Source: Bradyrhizobium lablabi
GTDB taxonomy: Bacteria; Pseudomonadota; Alphaproteobacteria; Rhizobiales; Xanthobacteraceae
DNA length: 64,000 nt
Assembly (NCBI RefSeq): GCF_018131005.1
Contig: NZ_JAFCJK010000009.1
Span: forward strand, 1 to 64,000
Reading direction: 5' to 3'
Shown piece by piece: positions 25,570-34,135 of the stretch (position 1 is its first letter; each line of letters opens with the position of its first letter). The position numbers were made by a program, and so were the translations under genes. The notes beneath the pieces were generated by a model that worked only from the letters and a program-made list of their open reading frames with translations, searched no databases and had not been told where the DNA came from.

Positions 25570-26535
25570 ATGAGCAAGGGCGCGCTCGCGCTGCTGGTGC
25601 ATGGTGGCACCGAGAATTGGTCGCCGCAGCGCTGGAAGGTGCGGTTCGACGATGTGTGCCGCGACCGCCGCGTCCTGCTGTTGCCGGACCCCGCGCTCGA
25701 TCCGGCCGAGGTGTATTATGCAGCGGTGTGGAAGCCGAAACCCGGCGAACTCGCCGCGTTCGGCAATTTGCGCGTCATCTTCAATCTCGGCGCCGGCGTC
25801 GACGCGCTGATGGCTGACGGCTCGCTGCCCGACGTACCGCTGGTGCGGGTCGCGGTCGATGACCTGACCGAGCGGATGACCGAATATGTCGTGCTGCATG
25901 TGCTGATGCATCACCGCCAGGAGCCCTATTTGCGGGAATCGCAGCGCGTGAGGCGCTGGGCGCCTCGATATCAATGGGCGGCCAACGCGCTCACCATCGG
26001 CATCATGGGCCTCGGCACCCTCGGCGCCGCCGCGGCGCGCGCGCTGCGCGGGCTCGGCTTCCGCGTGGTCGGCTGGAGCCGCAGCGGCAAGCGGATCGAC
26101 GGCATCACATGCTTCCACGGCGCCGCCGGATTGGACGCGTTCCTGCGCGAGACCAACATCCTGGTCTGCCTGCTGCCGCTGACGCAGGATACGCGCCACA
26201 TCCTCGACCGCGACGTCTTTTTGAAGCTGAGCCGCGCGTCTCCACTTGGCGCGCCTGTTCTGATCAATGCCGGACGCGGCGGCTTGCAGAACGAGGTCGA
26301 CATCCTGCATGCGCTCGACGATGGCACGCTGGGCGCAGCCTCGCTCGACGTCTACGAGACCGAGCCGCTGCCCGAGGATAGCCCGTTCTGGAGCCATCCC
26401 AGGGTGGTGCTCACGCCGCATAACGCCGCCGATACCGACGCCGATGAGATCTCGAAATATGTCGCGCGCCAAATCGGGCGGTTCGAGGCTGGCGAGCCGC
26501 TTGACAACGTGGTCGATCGCGAGCGGGGCTACTAA
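25570..26535 (+). CDS. D-2-hydroxyacid dehydrogenase (glyoxylate/hydroxypyruvate reductase A-like)
   Basis: 321 residues from ATG 25570 with GGAGGT upstream; the frame is open further left but only through non-coding DNA. NAD(P)-binding motif GIMGLGTLGAAAARALRGLG (~residue 140), the substrate-side FNLGAGVDALM, a catalytic Arg in INAGRGG, Glu in DVYETEPLP and His in TPHNAA. The HxxA end and short N-terminus fit GhrA-type enzymes that reduce glyoxylate and hydroxypyruvate. It is divergent from the DGPF-sigma operon and carries no shared promoter. Confidence 0.9.
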   Translation: MSKGALALLVHGGTENWSPQRWKVRFDDVCRDRRVLLLPDPALDPAEVYYAAVWKPKPGELAAFGNLRVIFNLGAGVDALMADGSLPDVPLVRVAVDDLTERMTEYVVLHVLMHHRQEPYLRESQRVRRWAPRYQWAANALTIGIMGLGTLGAAAARALRGLGFRVVGWSRSGKRIDGITCFHGAAGLDAFLRETNILVCLLPLTQDTRHILDRDVFLKLSRASPLGAPVLINAGRGGLQNEVDILHALDDGTLGAASLDVYETEPLPEDSPFWSHPRVVLTPHNAADTDADEISKYVARQIGRFEAGEPLDNVVDRERGY

Positions 26536-26556
26536 CTTGGCCGCCCCCGGCGACGG

Positions 26557-26985
26557 CTAGGCTTTCGCCGGCAGCGCGTGGGCGAAACTCCAGGAATGGC
26601 CGAACGGATCGATGATGCGGGCGTAGCGGGCGCCCCAGAAGGAATCCCATGGCTCCAACGTAACGGTTGCGCCGGCGTCCATCGCCCGCTTCACCGCTGC
26701 GTCGCAATTCTCGACTTCGAGATGCATGGTGACGGACGTGCCCTTGATCCGGTCCGGCGGGAACACGGCGTCGACGCTGTGTTGGCCGCGATGCTCCGGG
26801 AAATCGTCCACCAGGAAAATCCGCGCGCCATTGACGCGGATTTCGGCATGCATCAGCCGCTTGCCATCCTGTGCCGGAACGCGCATGACCTCGGTGGCGC
26901 CGAGCGCCTTCTTGTAGAAGTCGACGGCAGCATTGCCGTCGCGGACGACGAGATGCGGAGTGACAACCTGCACGGGTTCGGACAT
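26557..26985 (-). CDS. VOC family (PhnB-like) protein
   Basis: 142 residues. VOC pattern: VVTPHLVVRDGNAAVDFYKK, GATEVMRVPAQDGKRLMHAE, VTMHLEVENCDAAVKRAMDA, then WGARYARIIDPFGHSWSFA, a typical closing block. Reaction unknown. It converges on the hydroxyacid dehydrogenase (21-bp gap). A copy of the shared sigma promoter lies 56 bp upstream, making it the most distant member of the regulon seen in the window. Confidence 0.9.
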   Translation of the reverse strand: MSEPVQVVTPHLVVRDGNAAVDFYKKALGATEVMRVPAQDGKRLMHAEIRVNGARIFLVDDFPEHRGQHSVDAVFPPDRIKGTSVTMHLEVENCDAAVKRAMDAGATVTLEPWDSFWGARYARIIDPFGHSWSFAHALPAKA

Positions 26986-27040
26986 GATTCAAGGCCTTTC
27001 CTGAAAGACAGAACGCGGCACGGCGCCGCCACGGCACCAT

Positions 27041-27067
27041 GACGAATGCGGCGGTCTGCATCCGACA
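27041..27067 (-). promoter_or_regulatory. Putative ECF42-type promoter (VOC gene)
   Basis: Minus strand TGTCGG, 17 bases, CGTC, ~56 bp before ATG 26985; the sixth identically spaced copy. Confidence 0.7.
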
Positions 27068-27213
27068 TAGGGTCGCACATTTTTTCGGCCTGCGTGCTCA
27101 GGTCGCCATGGCCGAGACCACGTCGATGCCGGACTCGAGCCGGACGCCTGTTCCAACTGAAGACGAGCGGAAACGCCTCAGCCCGACATCGAGCGGGAAG
27201 AAAACCGCGACGG

Positions 27214-27870
27214 CTATTTGGGCCCGCACATCACGTCGAGGGCGCCCTTCACGATCGCTTCGAGCTCCTTGCGCGGAACGCACGCACGGGCGCGGATCGC
27301 GATGGTGTGGATCGTGCTGGAGGCGAGATGCGCCAGCGCGGTCGTATCCGCGCTCCCGGCCAGCTCGCCGCGTTCCTTGGCGAGGCGGAAGCAGTTGGCG
27401 AACGCCTTGTCGAGCTCGGTCAGGCCTTCCAGCACCATGGCGCGGATCGCGGGATCCGACACCGCCTCGGACCCTGCGGTCATCACCGTGAAGCAGCCGC
27501 GCGGACCTGCCTCGCCGGACAGATAGATGTCGAGCGCGATCGCGTAGATGCGCTCGAGCCGCTGTCTGAGCGGCGCCTCGTCGCGAAATACGGCGCCCAT
27601 CGCGGCGCGCGCGTCGTCGCGATAGCGCCGGTAGCTCTTGATGTAGAGCTCGCGCTTGTCGCCGAACGCGCCATAGAGGCTCGGCCGATTCATGCCGGTC
27701 GCGGCGCTGAGGTCGTCGAGCGAGGTGGCGGCAAAGCCGGCGCGCCTGAACAGGTCGAGCGCCTTTCCGAGTGCGACGTCGGGCTCATAGGCGCGAGGCC
27801 GCCCGCGCCTCTTCGGAACTGCGGGCGCTCCAATTTTGGCAGCAGGTGGCGGCTTATTCTTTTGTACCAT
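27214..27870 (-). CDS. TetR family transcriptional regulator
   Basis: 218 residues from ATG 27870. A basic, proline-rich start (VPKRRGRPRAYEPDVALGKA) leads into the helix-turn-helix FAATSLDDLSAATGMNRPSL and YGAFGDKRELYIKSYRRY. The ligand domain has GEAGPRGCFTVMTAGSEAV, frequent in regulators of GST or oxidoreductase genes. It is divergent from a GST gene 96 bp away and shares inverted GTAC motifs with it, so that gene is the likely target. Confidence 0.9.
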   Translation of the reverse strand: MVQKNKPPPAAKIGAPAVPKRRGRPRAYEPDVALGKALDLFRRAGFAATSLDDLSAATGMNRPSLYGAFGDKRELYIKSYRRYRDDARAAMGAVFRDEAPLRQRLERIYAIALDIYLSGEAGPRGCFTVMTAGSEAVSDPAIRAMVLEGLTELDKAFANCFRLAKERGELAGSADTTALAHLASSTIHTIAIRARACVPRKELEAIVKGALDVMCGPK

Positions 27871-27920
27871 TTTGAACAAAAATCCTTGACCGAACCAATA
27901 TTATGCACAACAGTACAAAA
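27860..27920. promoter_or_regulatory. Divergent TetR/GST control region
   Basis: Contains TTTTGTAC (27860-27867), the short palindrome TTTTGAACAAAA (27870-27881) and GTACAAAA (27913-27920), the complement of the first. The repeated motif on both sides of the divergent start points suggests TetR binding sites; the exact operator is not resolved. Confidence 0.45.
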
Positions 27921-27965
27921 ATCAATCGGCCGGGAAACCCGCGCCATACTGCCAAGGAGGCAAGC

Positions 27966-28610
27966 ATGGACCTTTATTTCTCGCCCCTCGCCTGCTCGAT
28001 GGCAACCCGCGTTGCCCTCTATGAAGCGGGCCAGCCGGCCAACTATCTCGAGGTCGACCCCAGGACCAAGCAAGTCCGCAACGACGGCTCCGACTTCATC
28101 AAGATCAATCCGCTTGGGCTGGTGCCGACGCTGCGGACTGACGACGGCGTGGTGCTGACCGAGAACGCGGCGATCCTGCAATATGTCGCCGACCGCTTCC
28201 CACAAGCCGGTCTCGGTACTGCCTCGCCTGCCGAGCGCTCGCGGCTGCATCAATGGCTCTGCTTCATCGGCACCGAACTGCACAAGGGGCTGTTCGTGCC
28301 GTTGCTCGACAGGAAGGCGCCACCGGACGCGAAGGCCTATGCACTCGAGAAGTACGTATCGCGGCTCGATTATCTCGAAGACCACCTGAGGGGCCGCGAC
28401 TATCTGCTCGACCATTTCAGCGTCGCCGACGCCTACCTCGTCACCGTCATCAACTGGACCATGGCGACGCCGCCGGTGGAGCTTGCGAAGTGGCCGGCGC
28501 TGAAGGCCTATTATGAGCGGCTGCGGGCCCGGCCTTCGGTCGCCAAGGCGATCGCGGAAGAGTTCGAGCTCTACAAGGCCGAGCTCGCCCGGCGCAAGGC
28601 GGCGGCGTAA
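27966..28610 (+). CDS. Glutathione S-transferase family protein
   Basis: 214 residues from ATG 27966, which has a strong AAGGAGG; the upstream ATG at 27903 has none. GST N-domain MDLYFSPLACSMATRVALYE with Ser/Cys near residue 9-11, INPLGLVPTLRTDDG (cis-Pro) and TENAAILQYVADRFP (glutathione-binding ENA). The C-domain contains FSVADAYLVTVINW. Resembles bacterial beta-class GSTs. Presumably regulated by the divergent TetR gene and not by the sigma promoter. Confidence 0.92.
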   Translation: MDLYFSPLACSMATRVALYEAGQPANYLEVDPRTKQVRNDGSDFIKINPLGLVPTLRTDDGVVLTENAAILQYVADRFPQAGLGTASPAERSRLHQWLCFIGTELHKGLFVPLLDRKAPPDAKAYALEKYVSRLDYLEDHLRGRDYLLDHFSVADAYLVTVINWTMATPPVELAKWPALKAYYERLRARPSVAKAIAEEFELYKAELARRKAAA

Positions 28611-28677
28611 GCCTCGCTTGCTCGCTCTCCCCGTTCTTCACGGGAAGAGCGAGATGGGCTCTCGCCGCGACGGCAAA

Positions 28678-29145
28678 TCAAAACGGGCTGTCTCCCAGGC
28701 CCGGCGCATCTGCCGGTCGCGGGCCCGGTGCGGACCAGTGGAAGCGGCGGTCCTGTTCGGCGATCGCGATATCGTTGATCGAGGCCTCGCGGCGGCGCAT
28801 CAGGCCGTGCTCGTCGAATTCCCACTGCTCGTTGCCATAGGAGCGGAACCAATTGCCATCCGCGTCATGCCATTCATACTGGAATCGCACCGCGATGCGG
28901 TTGCCGTCGAATGCCCAGAGATCCTTGATCAGGCGATAGTCGAGCTCCTTCGCCCATTTGCGCGTCAGGAAGGCCACGATCGCCTCGCGGCCCTGAAACA
29001 CTTCGGAGCGGTTGCGCCAGCGACTGTCCTCGGTATAGGCGAGCGCAACGCGGGCGGGGTCGCGCGAATTCCAGGCATCCTCCGCCATGCGCGCCTTCTG
29101 CGCGGCGGTCTCGCGGGTGAACGGTGGAAGCGGCGGGCGTGACAT
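28678..29145 (-). CDS. DUF1348 / NTF2-like protein
   Basis: 155 residues. The DUF1348 pattern is clear: FTRETAAQKARMAEDAWNSR, YTEDSRWRNRSEVFQGREAI, FLTRKWAKELDYRLIKDLWA, GNRIAVRFQYEWHDADGNWF and ASINDIAI. These are small NTF2-fold proteins, widespread and uncharacterised. It converges on the GST gene and has no copy of the shared sigma promoter. A 270-bp gap follows before the flavoenzyme gene. Confidence 0.9.
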   Translation of the reverse strand: MSRPPLPPFTRETAAQKARMAEDAWNSRDPARVALAYTEDSRWRNRSEVFQGREAIVAFLTRKWAKELDYRLIKDLWAFDGNRIAVRFQYEWHDADGNWFRSYGNEQWEFDEHGLMRRREASINDIAIAEQDRRFHWSAPGPRPADAPGLGDSPF

Positions 29146-29417
29146 GGCGGACCTCAGTCGTTGTTGACGCGCGAGTTTATCGCGATGCGAACTGAAGTCG
29201 ATGGCGAGGCGGCTATCGGCTGATGACTAAATTTTGGGAACGGAGCACATCGTTTTATCCGCCCAGCCATGTGACCGGGTCTGCGAACAAACGACGACGG
29301 CTGCAATCTAGTGCGGCGCGCAGTATTGCAGATGAAACCACATAATTCTTGTCCGTCCCGAGCTTCCACGCGATATCAACCGCACGTTGAAACTTTGCTC
29401 GTATGGAGAGGACGCAA

Positions 29418-30977
29418 ATGTCCCGACTTCTCAACCGGCGCAAATTCATTCAGGCTTCGCTGGCGACAGCGGGTGGGCTTGGTCTGCCCGCGGCGCGAGC
29501 CGGCCGTGGTGAACACGACTCCTATGTGGAGGCGATCGTCATTGGCAGCGGCTTCGGAGGGGCGGTGGCCGCGTTGCGTCTTGGCGAGGCTCGCATCGAA
29601 ACCATCGTGCTGGAGCGCGGAAAACGCTGGCCTATCACGCCAGCCGGCAACACTTTCAGCAACAAGGAAAATCCGGATGGCCGGACCACGTGGCTGAGCA
29701 ACACGACAATCCTGCCCAGTCCTCCATTCCAGGACTTCCCCATCGACGTTTTCACCGGCGTTCTCGACCAGAAGAAAGCGGTGGACAGCGGCCTCGCGGC
29801 ATACCGCGGGGCGGGCGTCGGCGGTGGTTCGCTGGTCTACGGCGGCATCGCGCTCCAGCCACCCAAAGAGTTCTTTCACAAGATCTTCCCCCGAACGCTG
29901 GACTATGACCGGCTGAACCGCGTCTACTATCCCCGCGTTCGCGCGATGCTCGGTGCAACTCCGATCCCCGATGACATTCTTCAGACGGACGCTTTTCTGT
30001 CGGCCCGCCTTCTAATTGCGCAGGCGACAAAGGCCGGCCTCACCATCACCAAGCCCGACATGGCGTTTGACTGGCACGCCGTTCGCGAAGAGATGGCGGG
30101 CAAACGGGTTCCATCCGTCATTGCCGGTGAGATCTACTTCGGCACCAACAGCGGAGCCAAGAACAGCCTGGATCGCAACTATCTTCCGAAGGCTGAAGAA
30201 ACTCGTCACGTCGAGATTAAGCCGTTGCATCTGGTCACCTCGATCGAAGAATCCAAGCGCGGGTACCGCGTCTTCGCCAACGAGTTGAATGAGCGGGGTC
30301 ACGTCATCTCACAAAAATCCTTCGAGTGCCGTTACCTGTTCCTGGCGGCGGGATCGATTGGAACTTCGGAGCTGTTGGTGCGTGCGCGGGCCCATCGCAC
30401 CTTGTCCAATCTGAACGACGCGGTGGGTCAATTCTGGGGGCCGAATGGAGACTCCGTCGCGGGCATCGTCACCCCCCAACAGACAAACATCAATCTTGGA
30501 GTTGGCGGTGTCGTCAAGGTCAACGATTTTGACAACCCGATTGCTCCAGTAGCGCTGGAAATATTTTCGGCGGTGCCCCTCGCTCCGGCAGGGGTGCTTT
30601 TTGTATTGGGGCAGCAGATATCCAAACCCGACGGCTACCTAGCCTATAACAAGTCAACACAATCCGTCGATCTGTTCTGGCCGAGCACCTCGCAGGACAC
30701 TGTGAAAAATGCTGCGGCCATCACGAAAACTTACAATCGGTTGAACCAGGCAAACGGCACATCCCTGGCCGGTCCTGTGGATTCCCTGGTCAGTGCGCAT
30801 CCGCTCGGGGGCGCTGTCATCGGCGCAGTCTGCGACAACTTTGGAGAGGTCTTCGGCCACCGTAATCTGTTCGTCATGGATGGTGCGCTCATCCCGGGAT
30901 CTGCAGGTTGCGTCAATCCGGCGCCTACGATTGCCGCTCTGGCTGAGCAGAGTATGGATCACTTCCTCGATCATTGA
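29418..30977 (+). CDS. Tat-exported GMC-type flavoprotein, cholesterol oxidase-like
   Basis: 519 residues from ATG 29418 (AGAGGA upstream). A Tat signal (LLNRRKFIQASLATAGGLG) ends near residue 30. FAD-binding motif AIVIGSGFGGAVAALRLGEA with an acidic end (LERGKRW) follows, then RGAGVGGGSLVYGG, and near the C-terminus SAHPLGGAVIGAVCDNFGEV and DGALIPGSAGCVNPAPTIAA. The HPLGG and PAPTI blocks are the signature of cholesterol oxidases and related GMC enzymes that oxidise sterol or secondary alcohol groups with oxygen. The true substrate in this organism is unknown. It sits at a synteny break next to ybgC. Confidence 0.88.
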   Translation: MSRLLNRRKFIQASLATAGGLGLPAARAGRGEHDSYVEAIVIGSGFGGAVAALRLGEARIETIVLERGKRWPITPAGNTFSNKENPDGRTTWLSNTTILPSPPFQDFPIDVFTGVLDQKKAVDSGLAAYRGAGVGGGSLVYGGIALQPPKEFFHKIFPRTLDYDRLNRVYYPRVRAMLGATPIPDDILQTDAFLSARLLIAQATKAGLTITKPDMAFDWHAVREEMAGKRVPSVIAGEIYFGTNSGAKNSLDRNYLPKAEETRHVEIKPLHLVTSIEESKRGYRVFANELNERGHVISQKSFECRYLFLAAGSIGTSELLVRARAHRTLSNLNDAVGQFWGPNGDSVAGIVTPQQTNINLGVGGVVKVNDFDNPIAPVALEIFSAVPLAPAGVLFVLGQQISKPDGYLAYNKSTQSVDLFWPSTSQDTVKNAAAITKTYNRLNQANGTSLAGPVDSLVSAHPLGGAVIGAVCDNFGEVFGHRNLFVMDGALIPGSAGCVNPAPTIAALAEQSMDHFLDH

Positions 30978-31120
30978 GATCGGCCAGGGAGCACGGTTTC
31001 GCGTCACAACTTATGTCGGCGAGCGGACCGCTGCCCACAGGTGTTCCTGATGTCTCGAGGGACCGGCCCAGTTTCACTCGCTGTATGACTCGAGCGCTAC
31101 CGGATTTTGACACGGCCAAA

Positions 31121-31570
31121 CTAATCAATATCCGCCTTCATCAGCGCCCGGATCCCCTTCGGGATCGGCTGCGCGCGGCCGCCGCTGATGAAGGCGACGC
31201 GGACCTGCGCCTTCACGAGCACGTCATGGCCGCGCCTGACCTCCTGCGCCAGCATGATCGAAGCACCCTTCACCGCGATCGGCCAGGTCACGACATCGAG
31301 AATGTCGTCCATCCGCGCCGGCTTGAGGAAGTCGAGCGTCATCGAGCGCACGACAAAGGCAAAGCCACCGGTCTCCTGAGGCGTCTCCTCGAACAGCGCC
31401 TGTTGCTCGGCACCCATCAGCCGGAGATGGTTGGTGCGCCCGCGCTCCATGAAGCGCAGATAATTGGCATGATAGACGATGCCGGAAAAGTCGGTGTCCT
31501 CGTAATAGACGCGGACTCGCATATGGTGGCGGCCGTCGCGGATCTCGCCGTCTAGGTGAGGTGCTGTCAC
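31121..31570 (-). CDS. ybgC: YbgC-type acyl-CoA thioesterase (Tol-Pal associated)
   Basis: 149 residues if GTG 31570 is used (TAPHLDGEIRDGRHHMRVRV). Hot-dog fold with VYYEDTDFSGIVYHANYLRF, where the Asp and Tyr/His region is the active site, and FMERGRTNHLRLMGAEQQAL. It hydrolyses short acyl-CoAs and in most proteobacteria is the first gene of the ybgC-tolQRAB-pal cluster. Here the Tol genes do not follow; a cholesterol oxidase-like gene on the other strand does. No better start is visible in the 69 bases further upstream. Confidence 0.88.
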   Translation of the reverse strand: MTAPHLDGEIRDGRHHMRVRVYYEDTDFSGIVYHANYLRFMERGRTNHLRLMGAEQQALFEETPQETGGFAFVVRSMTLDFLKPARMDDILDVVTWPIAVKGASIMLAQEVRRGHDVLVKAQVRVAFISGGRAQPIPKGIRALMKADID

Positions 31571-31907
31571 GCCTATTCCCCGGAATTTTTCGCCTCCGGG
31601 GGAATTAGCGTAGCCGGGACCGAGCGTAAAGCGCCGCAACCGGCCGAACTCCGGCCGCTCAATGCGACAATCTCAGTTTCCGCATCTCGCATAGACGAGA
31701 CAGGCAATAGGCCCGGTACAATCGGTTGATGAATTCCCACATGATCGCACCCTCTGCAGGATCACGGCGAGACATTTCATGGGATTACAGCGATAGGTTC
31801 CTCGCGCTCTGTTTCCTGCTGATTTCCTCGGATCAGGAAAATGGTTTCATCTGGCTTCCCGACAACGAAACGCACGGCCTCGTGAACGGGAACGCATCAG
31901 ATGAGGG

Positions 31908-32825
31908 TCAGGAGACGACCGTCCCCTTCGTGCCCAGCGTCACCTGCACGATTTCAGGGGGAACACCGAGGCGGAACGGCATGATGCTGCAGCCGAGGCC
32001 GCCGGAAACGATGACATCGCATTTCAGCTTCAGATGTCCGTACACAAGCTTCACGCCGCGCTTGGCCGGCACCGCGGGCGACCAGCCGAGCAGCCGGACC
32101 TGCCCGCCATGGGTGTGGCCGGACAGTTGCAGCGCGACGCGCGAGGGCACGCGCAGCGCGATGTCGGGCTCATGCGCCAGGAGAATGACCGGCGCATCGT
32201 CGGTGACCTTGGCGAGCGTCGCGCCGAGATCGTCGACGCCGACGCGACTGATGCGCCGGTAGCGCCGTGCCGGCAGATAGGCGAGCTGGTCGCCGAGCCC
32301 GGCGAGCCAGAACGGATGGCCGTCCTTGGCGAGGCGCACGACGTCATTTTCGTAGACGGGAATCCCTGCGCCTTCGAGCGCGCGTCGGGCAATCGGCATG
32401 CCCTGTCCCTGCCGCTGCACGGTCTTGTCTTCCCAGTAATCGTGATTGCCGAGGATGGCATGCACGCCGAGCGGCGCCTTCAGACGCGCGAGCACCGCAG
32501 CCCACTCGGAGGCCGGGATGAAGCGCGTGACGTGGCGATGGCCTGCGACATAATCGCCGAGCATGACGATGATGTCTGCGTTCAGCGCATTGGTGCGTTC
32601 GACGATCGCCTCGATGTGATCGAGCGACATCCAGGGATCGCAGGCGTGGACGTCAGCGAGAACGGCGATCTTCAGGGGGAAATCCGCCGGCCATTGTCGC
32701 GGCGACAGCTCATAATTGACGAGACGGAGCCGGAACACCGGCTCGCCAAACCCGTAAGCAGCAGTCGACGCGCTGACGGCGGTCAATCCGCCAACGGAGC
32801 GAAGAAACTGACGACGTGAAATCAT
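31908..32825 (-). CDS. Tat-exported metallophosphoesterase
   Basis: 305 residues from ATG 32825. The signal MISRRQFLRSVGGLTAVSAS is of Tat type. Calcineurin-like motifs in order: LADVHACD, MLGDYVAGHRH, LGNHDYWEDK, LLAHEPDI and LQLSGHTHGGQ supply the dinuclear metal ligands. The family includes YkuE-like phosphodiesterases of lipid or UDP-diacylglucosamine-like substrates; the exact substrate is not clear. The frame continues to 33218 but only through a repeat, so the Tat-bearing start is preferred. It sits between ruvB and ybgC. Confidence 0.9.
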   Translation of the reverse strand: MISRRQFLRSVGGLTAVSASTAAYGFGEPVFRLRLVNYELSPRQWPADFPLKIAVLADVHACDPWMSLDHIEAIVERTNALNADIIVMLGDYVAGHRHVTRFIPASEWAAVLARLKAPLGVHAILGNHDYWEDKTVQRQGQGMPIARRALEGAGIPVYENDVVRLAKDGHPFWLAGLGDQLAYLPARRYRRISRVGVDDLGATLAKVTDDAPVILLAHEPDIALRVPSRVALQLSGHTHGGQVRLLGWSPAVPAKRGVKLVYGHLKLKCDVIVSGGLGCSIMPFRLGVPPEIVQVTLGTKGTVVS

Positions 32826-32891
32826 GACCGTCGGATCGGTGATGCTTGATCCAGTCCGACCACGATGCGATCGCGGTTCGGCCCTCCATTT

Positions 32892-32966
32892 GAGCATGAT
32901 CTCCGCGCAAACGCCATGCACTTGTCGCGAGGGGAAGGCCGCTCCACACCTTCCCGGACGGTGCTT
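32892..32966. repeat. Dispersed palindromic repeat, copy 3 (decayed)
   Basis: Same orientation as copy 2: GAGCATGATCTCCGCGCAAACG, then TTGTCGCGAGGGG and CGGACGGTGCTT, with mismatches in the far arm (CGGACGG for CGGATCA). It lies between the metallophosphoesterase and ruvB. Confidence 0.7.
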
Positions 32967-33085
32967 TAGCCCCGCAATTGAAGCGGAATTGAGCCCCCGC
33001 TTGCGCAGAAAGCCGTCAAATGCCCGCCGGCAGCTTGGAGCGTGCGCTGCGTCAACACGCATTTTCAACTTTTCGGGAAACCCGC

Positions 33086-34135
33086 TCAGTCGTCGTCGCC
33101 ATTGCCGCCAAACAGGCCGAACTGCGCCGGATCGCGGTTTGGCTCGGCGAGGCCGAGATGGCGGAAGGCGTGCGAGGTCAACAGGCGTCCGCGCGGGGTG
33201 CGCTGCAAGTAGCCGCACTGAATCAGATAGGGCTCGATGATGTCCTCGATTGCATCGCGCGGCTCCGACAGCGCCGCTGCCATGGTCTCGACGCCGACTG
33301 GTCCGCCGCCGTAGTTCATCGCGATGGTGGTGAGGTAGCGGCGGTCCATCGCGTCGAGGCCGGCGCTGTCGACCTCGAGGGCGCTGAGCGCGCGGTCCGC
33401 GATGCCGCGATCGACGGAAGTGGCGTCCGCGGCGGAGGCAAAATCGCGCACGCGGCGCAGCAGGCGGCCGGCGATGCGCGGCGTGCCGCGGGCGCGCCGC
33501 GCGATCTCGTTGGCGCCATCCGCGGTCATTCCGATATTGAGCACGCGGGCGCCCCGGGTGACGATCTTCTCGAGCTCTTCCACGGTATAGAAGTTTAACC
33601 GGATCGGAATGCCGAAGCGGTCGCGCAACGGATTGGTCAGCAGGCCCGCGCGCGTCGTCGCACCGACAAGGGTGAATTTTGCGAGTTCGATCTTCACAGA
33701 ACGCGCCGCCGGTCCCTCGCCGATGATCAGGTCGAGCTGGAAATCCTCCATCGCCGGATAGAGCACTTCCTCGACCGCCGGGCTCAGGCGATGGATCTCG
33801 TCGATGAACAATACGTCGCGCTCTTCGAGATTGGTCAATAACGCCGCAAGGTCGCCGGCCTTGGCGATGACAGGCCCCGACGTGGCACGGAAGCCGACGC
33901 CGAGTTCGCGCGCCACGATCTGCGCCAGCGTGGTCTTGCCGAGGCCGGGGGGACCGACGAACAGCACGTGATCCAGCGCCTCCCCGCGCTTGCGCGCCGC
34001 CTCGATGAAGATCGACAGATTGGCCCGCGCCTGCGCCTGCCCGACGAATTCGGTCAGCGACTGTGGCCGCAACGCGGTGTCGCCGACATCGTCGGAGCGG
34101 CGCTCGGGCGTGACCATGCGAGAGGGCGTGTTCAC
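33086..34135 (-). CDS. ruvB: Holliday junction branch migration ATPase RuvB
   Basis: 349 residues from GTG 34135, whose GTGA overlaps the ruvA stop. Complete RuvB: Walker A VGPPGLGKTTLAQ, Walker B LFIDEIHRL, sensor 1 LVGATTRAGLL, the arginine finger region LRDRFG and a C-terminal winged helix ending QRTPRGRLLTSHAFRHLGL. It drives branch migration on RuvA-bound Holliday junctions. Last gene of ruvC-ruvA-ruvB. A longer frame upstream overlaps ruvA and is not used. Confidence 0.97.
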   Translation of the reverse strand: MNTPSRMVTPERRSDDVGDTALRPQSLTEFVGQAQARANLSIFIEAARKRGEALDHVLFVGPPGLGKTTLAQIVARELGVGFRATSGPVIAKAGDLAALLTNLEERDVLFIDEIHRLSPAVEEVLYPAMEDFQLDLIIGEGPAARSVKIELAKFTLVGATTRAGLLTNPLRDRFGIPIRLNFYTVEELEKIVTRGARVLNIGMTADGANEIARRARGTPRIAGRLLRRVRDFASAADATSVDRGIADRALSALEVDSAGLDAMDRRYLTTIAMNYGGGPVGVETMAAALSEPRDAIEDIIEPYLIQCGYLQRTPRGRLLTSHAFRHLGLAEPNRDPAQFGLFGGNGDDD

